9,950 nt of DNA from a bacterium (GTDB lineage: Bacteria; Bdellovibrionota_C; UBA2361; OMII01): contig JAFMIS010000065.1 of the NCBI GenBank assembly GCA_017853915.1, positions 1 through 9,950 on the forward strand, in the 5' to 3' direction. This document shows, in pieces, positions 6,451-9,950 of the stretch. The notes beneath the pieces are model-generated. The model saw only the letters and a list, made by a program, of their open reading frames with translations. It searched no databases and was not told the origin of the DNA. Positions within the stretch are counted from its first letter, which is position 1; the number at the start of each line of letters is the position of its first letter. The translations under genes and the position numbers were made by a program.

Positions 6451-7242
6451 TTAATGAATCTGCGGGTCTGAGTCGTCGTCCCTCGAACCCTTGATAACTC
6501 GAAAGCCGCTTTTGTGCCTCAAGCGTCGCAACTTCCATTCGTAATAGCGCACTTCAATATTTCTAAAAAAGCTGAATGAACGCCCTCGGTACATATAAAG
6601 GTAACAGAGAGCGGCGGTGAGAAGCTCTGGCAGTACCGGTGAAAAACCGTTGAAGACACCGGCTAACACAACAAAACCGAGGCCGATAAGGGCGAATGTC
6701 TTGCCGGTAATTGGGGTGCCCCAGAATTGGAGCATCTCGCGCGAAAAATGAGCGGATAGGCCGAAGGTAATCCATAGAGTGGTTATTACCTGAAACGATC
6801 CAGCGTACGCGGCCCCCACAAAAATCGATGGTAGAATTAAAGAGGCGACTAGAATGATGAACTCAGCAATGAATGGAATTCCTAGCGCCACAGAGATAAA
6901 TCTCCTTTGACTCCAGCGCTGCTCAAGGGCGCCACCGATGCTGTAGATAATGAGAGCCCCGAAGATCACCTGAAGGGGATCCGTCGCGACAAAGAGTGAG
7001 GTGAGAGGGCGCCACAGCTCAAGACTTCCGAGGGTTCGTAAGGGGATAAACACCAGCCACGGGCTGCCGGCCTGCATGAGAAGTCCATGCGCGACTGAGG
7101 CTACGATGGTGAGAATGGCGAGCTGATGCGCACGACTGTACAGCGTTGGGGTCCAAAATGCGCGGCGTTTAAAGCGAGTTGTCGTCATTGTCAGGTATGT
7201 TACCTGTAAACTGGGAGCGGAGAGAAGGGGGTTGATCGCCAT
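6451..7242 (-). CDS. Rhomboid-fold membrane protein lacking catalytic motifs (probable pseudoprotease)
   Basis: The 263-residue protein has about six hydrophobic segments (about 40-58, 63-72, 82-103, 117-139, 143-163, 182-199, with a further one at 204-218). The pattern ELWRPLTSLFVATDPLQVIFGALIIYSIGGALEQRWSQRRF (75-115) closely follows the rhomboid L1 loop and TM2, including the WR motif and the GxxxE before a basic stretch. The serine motif GxSG is absent: the matching helix reads GAAYAGSFQVITTLW (143-157). The last helix has no catalytic histidine (SPVLPELLTAALCYLY, 201-216). It therefore resembles iRhom, Derlin or TMEM115-like non-proteolytic members. A basic and aromatic cytoplasmic tail (221-251) follows. 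The ATG at 7242 lies 5 bp after the stop of the upstream gene, which suggests translational coupling; an alternative ATG at 7188 removes 18 residues. Its function probably involves binding membrane proteins, which is inference. Confidence 0.75.
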   Translation of the reverse strand: MAINPLLSAPSLQVTYLTMTTTRFKRRAFWTPTLYSRAHQLAILTIVASVAHGLLMQAGSPWLVFIPLRTLGSLELWRPLTSLFVATDPLQVIFGALIIYSIGGALEQRWSQRRFISVALGIPFIAEFIILVASLILPSIFVGAAYAGSFQVITTLWITFGLSAHFSREMLQFWGTPITGKTFALIGLGFVVLAGVFNGFSPVLPELLTAALCYLYMYRGRSFSFFRNIEVRYYEWKLRRLRHKSGFRVIKGSRDDDSDPQIH

Positions 7243-7247
7243 CCGTT

Positions 7248-7961
7248 TTAACGGAATCGGCCCGTAGCCTTAAGTTCTTCGAGTAGGCTCTGATTGATGT
7301 CAAAATTTGTGGAGATCCGTAGCGCGTCCGCTATGGCGGCGAAGAGTGGCACTCCGGCAAGCGGGTTGCCAAGCGACCACGTGGACTGTTCAGTCCGAAC
7401 TACACACGATAATGATTGGTCGAAAACATCGATCAAAAGCGAGTCTGTTACCTGAGGAAGAAAACCGAAACTGGCGAACGTGAAGCGAGTCTGAAAGCGC
7501 TCAACACCCAATCGAAAGTATCGAGGCCGTATAGGCGCCGCGGCTCCAAGTAGTCTCCATGGAAGCCATGCAGGAACCGAGTCGTCCCGACGAATGTCGA
7601 GCGCATGCAGAATGTGGTGCGTACCCTCGAATTCGCGAAATGGCGCGTGACACGCGACATTGAATTGAGACCATTCGAAATCATCCTCGCCGCGTTTTTC
7701 GGTAGCAATCAGCCCGCCAAGTCGAAATACTTCATTAGTTGGATCGCCCGGAATCTCCTTTATGAGAGTATCAAGTCCGTCGCGTCCCTTAAAATCGCGT
7801 GTTAGTTTAAATTGCTTGTCACATCCGAGATGGGTATGGAGAGCCAAAAGTACGCCGTGGATAAGCTCTGAAAGCTGAGACGAGCTGATAGTCAGCGCGT
7901 GCGCGTACTCGGCGGCATATCCCCCCAGTATCCAATTTCGTCTCACGCTACAGTGTGCCAT
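7248..7961 (-). CDS. Hypothetical protein, unrecognised family
   Basis: I do not recognise this protein of 237 residues from the ATG at 7961. It has no signal peptide and no obvious membrane segment. The sequence looks like a globular alpha/beta protein, with a hydrophobic helix SELIHGVLLALHTHL (31-45), charged and aromatic stretches such as EDDFEWSQFNV (92-102) and FEGTHHILHALDIRRDD (110-126), and a serine- and aromatic-rich core with FTFASFGFLPQVTDSLLIDVF (162-182). The frame is open further upstream to a GTG at 8093. The extra 44 residues are rich in S, R, P and C without secondary-structure pattern and neither start has a good ribosome binding site, so I prefer the ATG. The gene ends 5 bp before the rhomboid-like gene, so the two are surely co-transcribed, and a partner role at the membrane is the simplest guess. 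It is divergent from the tad locus. Confidence 0.65.
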   Translation of the reverse strand: MAHCSVRRNWILGGYAAEYAHALTISSSQLSELIHGVLLALHTHLGCDKQFKLTRDFKGRDGLDTLIKEIPGDPTNEVFRLGGLIATEKRGEDDFEWSQFNVACHAPFREFEGTHHILHALDIRRDDSVPAWLPWRLLGAAAPIRPRYFRLGVERFQTRFTFASFGFLPQVTDSLLIDVFDQSLSCVVRTEQSTWSLGNPLAGVPLFAAIADALRISTNFDINQSLLEELKATGRFR

Positions 7962-8449
7962 GCCAAAAAAATTCCGTGTTTCAGGCAAGAGTACCGATTG
8001 CTTGATCCTTGGACAACTCCTTGATGTTTCGAGGCGGAACGAGCGGGAATGCCTCGCGGTCGCATAGCAAGGTGGTGAAAAAGGTTTCGTCACGAGCGTT
8101 GTGATGGTTTGATAGCGACCTCGTTGGAGACGGAGAAAAAATCCTCAACGTATCTCAGAGGATACGCCCCTGGTTTTTTGCTTATTTTCCTCTTCTCGTC
8201 TCTCATTTTGCCGGCGTTGCTACGACCCTACTTTTGAGGCTCGTTCAAGATAAGAGAAGCACCATGGGCACACAGAGCCTTTGTTTGTGAGTTGATGATT
8301 CGGAAAAAGCGCTCATGCGAGCGAAAAAAACGATCGGATTTGTGGATCCTATGCTAGGGTGCCTGCAGGTTGGGGGTCCGGAGTCTCATTCCCCTCGGTT
8401 ATAGGCCGGTTGTTTCGATTGCAATCTTTCTGTTCGTGAGGACGCTGGA
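7962..8449. other. Divergent intergenic region between the hypothetical gene and the tad locus
   Basis: This stretch should hold promoters for both directions. No -35/-10 pair of good quality and no sigma-54 GG-N10-GC pair is visible. TATGCT at 8350-8355 and TTATAG at 8399-8404 are isolated -10-like words. Structures seen are the A6/T6-flanked hairpin (8136-8179) and a GCTC-ATGC-GAGC hairpin near 8311-8322 set between A runs on both sides. Part of the region (7962-8093) is an open minus-strand frame that could be an N-terminal extension of the hypothetical protein. Confidence 0.45.
8136..8179. terminator. Symmetric hairpin with A6/T6 flanks, terminator- or attenuator-like
   Basis: CGTATC (8149-8154) pairs with GATACG (8161-8166) around the loop TCAGAG. 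Seven nt outside the stem lie A6 on the left and T6 on the right, which can pair with each other across an internal loop. Read in either direction, the RNA would be a hairpin followed after 7 nt by six U. It sits upstream of both divergent genes, where an ordinary terminator has no obvious gene to end. A leader attenuator for the minus-strand pair or an insulator between the promoters would fit better. The core stem is only 6 bp. Confidence 0.35.
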
Positions 8450-9817
8450 ATGATTGAATTGGGCATCGTAGACCTAAGTGCGGAAAGCCGGCGGCGCGTG
8501 ACAGCGCTCGTTGAGCGCTGGGCGTGGACGACGCCAGACACGCGACTCTCTCTTCCTCGAATATCCGTTCACTCACTCTCTCCAGAAGAAGTTAGATTCC
8601 ATGGCGCGCTCGATGTGTGTGTGATTGGGCCAGAGCTCATCGGCTGTGATGCCGCCTACGTTTCTACTATTCGCGCGCAGCTACCAGATAAAATTCTTTT
8701 GGCTGTGCTTGATTCGCGCTCGTACTCCTTTGGGCTTGTTGAGCAGTTAGGGCGAATGGGTATCGATGATGTGTTGGTTGATTCGGCTACCAGCGACGAG
8801 TTTTTTCGTCGCATCTTGCTTTTGCAGAAGAGAATGCAAGCGCACTCGCGTGGTCGACTGATCGTGGTTGATTCAGCGCGAGGGGGTGTGGGTCGGACAT
8901 GGATGGCAGCCGCTATCGCTGAGGGATGGTATTCGAAGGGCTCCTCGGTGTGTGTTGTAGACTGTGATGTGGTGTCTCAAGACCTCACTCGTTTTCTGCA
9001 GGTTCGCCCATACGTGAGCGAGCCTCTCAAGCTTGTGGTTGACCAGCAGCGGGTAGTGACGTCTGAAACGGCAAGCGATTGTGTTCGTCCTATATGGGAC
9101 GATGAGCCCCGATTCGTCTGTATGCCTCCGCCCTCAGGTGGAGATGAGTCTGTGTGGGCGGGCGTTGCCGCGCAAAGGGCGATGGTCTCGGTTCTTGAGA
9201 CCCTTGTATTGAAATATGACGTTGTGGTCGTTGACACATCAGGCTTGCTGACGGTAGCGCGAAATGCGTTGCTGCAGGTGTGTGATGAAGTAATTTTTGT
9301 AATCAATCGAGACACGTCAGCGGCGTACGCAAATCGTCAGGGGCTGTCGTTTGTTGCGGGCCTTCTTCGTCATGACGCCCAGTTGTCCGTCTTGATAAAT
9401 GATACTGGCGTCGGCGCAGCGCCTATCTCGTTGCTGCGAGATCAAGTGACCGTCATTTCTGGAAGAAAGGTCTCTCACGTTGTCATTCCCAGATGCGCGC
9501 GAGCGATGGCGTGGGTGTGCAGCGGGTATACGCCATACCGATTTCTTAGTCGAAACGTTTGCGCGCTCCTGGTGCCGCTGGATCGGCCGTGTCCATCAGA
9601 TGGTGGGCTTGTCGTTGGTTTGAGCGAGCCTATCCGCGAGGGGTTGCGGCGAGTGCGCGCGTGGGTCTCGCTTCGATTGAGAAAAGGCTTGAGTCGTGAT
9701 GTGCCTCACTCCGCGGGAGTAGAGAGACGCGCGCTACCCGGCAGGGCCCTGTTGGCCCTGAGTCCGAGTATTCCCGAAGGGGAGGAGCTCGTATCAAAGC
9801 CTGTGGTGTTGGGATGA
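8450..9817 (+). CDS. CpaE/TadZ-type pilus assembly ATPase with atypical Walker A
   Basis: The 455-residue protein has the two-domain build of CpaE/TadZ, the ParA/MinD-superfamily protein that places the tad (Flp) pilus machine at the cell pole. Residues 1-125 form a receiver-like domain; strand 3 ends DVCVIGP (55-61), without the phospho-acceptor aspartate. Residues 136-380 form the ATPase domain: a P-loop region SARGGVGRT (142-150), VCVVDCDVVSQDLTRFL (167-183) and a Walker B-like YDVVVVDTSG (256-265) followed by the MinD-like CDEVIFVINRD (278-288). The canonical KGGVGKT has both lysines replaced by arginine (R144 by CGA, R149 by CGG). A proline- and arginine-rich tail of about 75 residues follows. 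The ATG is preceded by GAGG with 8 nt spacing. A Flp-type prepilin gene begins 34 bp after the stop, which supports the tad assignment. It may bind nucleotide without normal hydrolysis. Confidence 0.82.
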   Translation: MIELGIVDLSAESRRRVTALVERWAWTTPDTRLSLPRISVHSLSPEEVRFHGALDVCVIGPELIGCDAAYVSTIRAQLPDKILLAVLDSRSYSFGLVEQLGRMGIDDVLVDSATSDEFFRRILLLQKRMQAHSRGRLIVVDSARGGVGRTWMAAAIAEGWYSKGSSVCVVDCDVVSQDLTRFLQVRPYVSEPLKLVVDQQRVVTSETASDCVRPIWDDEPRFVCMPPPSGGDESVWAGVAAQRAMVSVLETLVLKYDVVVVDTSGLLTVARNALLQVCDEVIFVINRDTSAAYANRQGLSFVAGLLRHDAQLSVLINDTGVGAAPISLLRDQVTVISGRKVSHVVIPRCARAMAWVCSGYTPYRFLSRNVCALLVPLDRPCPSDGGLVVGLSEPIREGLRRVRAWVSLRLRKGLSRDVPHSAGVERRALPGRALLALSPSIPEGEELVSKPVVLG

Positions 9818-9840
9818 AGAGTTAATAGTCATAACTAACA

Positions 9841-9848
9841 AAAGGAGG
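9841..9848 (+). promoter_or_regulatory. Strong ribosome binding site of the prepilin gene
   Basis: AAAGGAGG is the best Shine-Dalgarno match in the window, while most other starts here have weak or none. The 3-nt spacing to the ATG at 9852 is shorter than usual. It fits a requirement for many pilin copies relative to the upstream ATPase. Confidence 0.65.
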
Positions 9849-9851
9849 AAT

Positions 9852-9950
9852 ATGGGAAATAATCGAAAGGCAACGAAGCAAAAAGGATACACCCTGTTGG
9901 AGTACTGCGCCGGAGCGGCCATTATCGCGGGCATTTTGTGGACTGGGCTT
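9852..9950 (+). CDS. Flp-type prepilin, N-terminal part only (cut by window edge)
   Basis: Thirty-three codons are visible before the window ends. A short basic leader of 12 residues ends in the prepilin peptidase motif G-X4-E-Y (G12 to Y18, GYTLLEY), followed by a hydrophobic helix CAGAAIIAGILWTGL. This is the pattern of Flp prepilins, which a TadV/CpaA-type peptidase cleaves after the glycine, with Glu at +5 of the mature pilin. The mature protein would be the small major pilin of the tad pilus. AAAGGAGG (9841-9848) gives a strong ribosome binding site, although only 3 nt separate it from the ATG. The strong site fits a highly made pilin placed after the TadZ-like gene. A TadE-like pseudopilin is less likely because TadE is longer and usually has EF. 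The C-terminus is not seen. Confidence 0.78.
   Translation, partial: MGNNRKATKQKGYTLLEYCAGAAIIAGILWTGL

Noticed and set aside
8171..8180. TGG...GC pair resembling a sigma-54 promoter
   Set aside because: The spacing between GG and GC is 6 nt rather than 10, and the sequence between is a T run of the hairpin element.
8303..8330. GCTC-ATGC-GAGC hairpin with A runs on both sides as a terminator
   Set aside because: On the minus strand the stem is only 5 bp before CTTTTT and no minus-strand gene ends there. On the plus strand the run after the stem is A rather than T.

Overview
The window looks like chromosomal DNA of a Gram-negative-type bacterium of moderate GC content. The gene mix is a tad/Flp pilus locus start, an ALG5-like glycosyltransferase, a GT39-type membrane glycosyltransferase and a TMEM43-family membrane protein. 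This would fit a deltaproteobacterial or Bdellovibrionota-like lineage, or an uncultured relative, but that placement is only a guess. I found no rRNA, tRNA, CRISPR array, transposase or phage gene.

Layout. (1) 1-4240, all minus strand: an ALG5-like family 2 glycosyltransferase (4240->3380), a 425-bp gene-free gap, then a tightly packed cluster of SAM-dependent methyltransferase (2954->2091), NfsB-like nitroreductase (2063->1407) and a multi-pass GT39/GT-C glycosyltransferase (1400->1, running off the left edge). The gap holds a four-tract G-quadruplex motif and an 18-bp perfect inverted repeat. (2) 4241-4845: a divergent intergenic region of about 600 bp with no convincing gene. (3) 4846-6372, plus strand: a Nudix hydrolase of ADP-ribose pyrophosphatase type, then a TMEM43-family membrane protein. 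(4) 7961->6451, minus strand: an unrecognised protein followed 5 bp later by a rhomboid-fold membrane protein without the catalytic Ser/His motifs. (5) 7962-8449: a divergent intergenic region with an A6/T6-flanked hairpin. (6) 8450-9950, plus strand: a CpaE/TadZ-type ATPase followed by the start of a Flp-type prepilin gene that runs off the right edge.

How the genes may work together. The ALG5-like enzyme would make a polyprenyl-phosphate-linked sugar at the cytoplasmic face. A GT39 enzyme uses such a lipid-linked sugar as donor outside the membrane, so the two could be donor synthase and transferase of one surface glycosylation pathway. TadZ and Flp prepilin mark the start of a tad pilus operon, with TadZ normally acting as the polar localisation factor. 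The most distinctive points are the TadZ-like protein with both P-loop lysines changed to arginine, the probable pseudo-rhomboid with its unknown partner, and the G-quadruplex/inverted-repeat element between the glycosyltransferase and methyltransferase genes.
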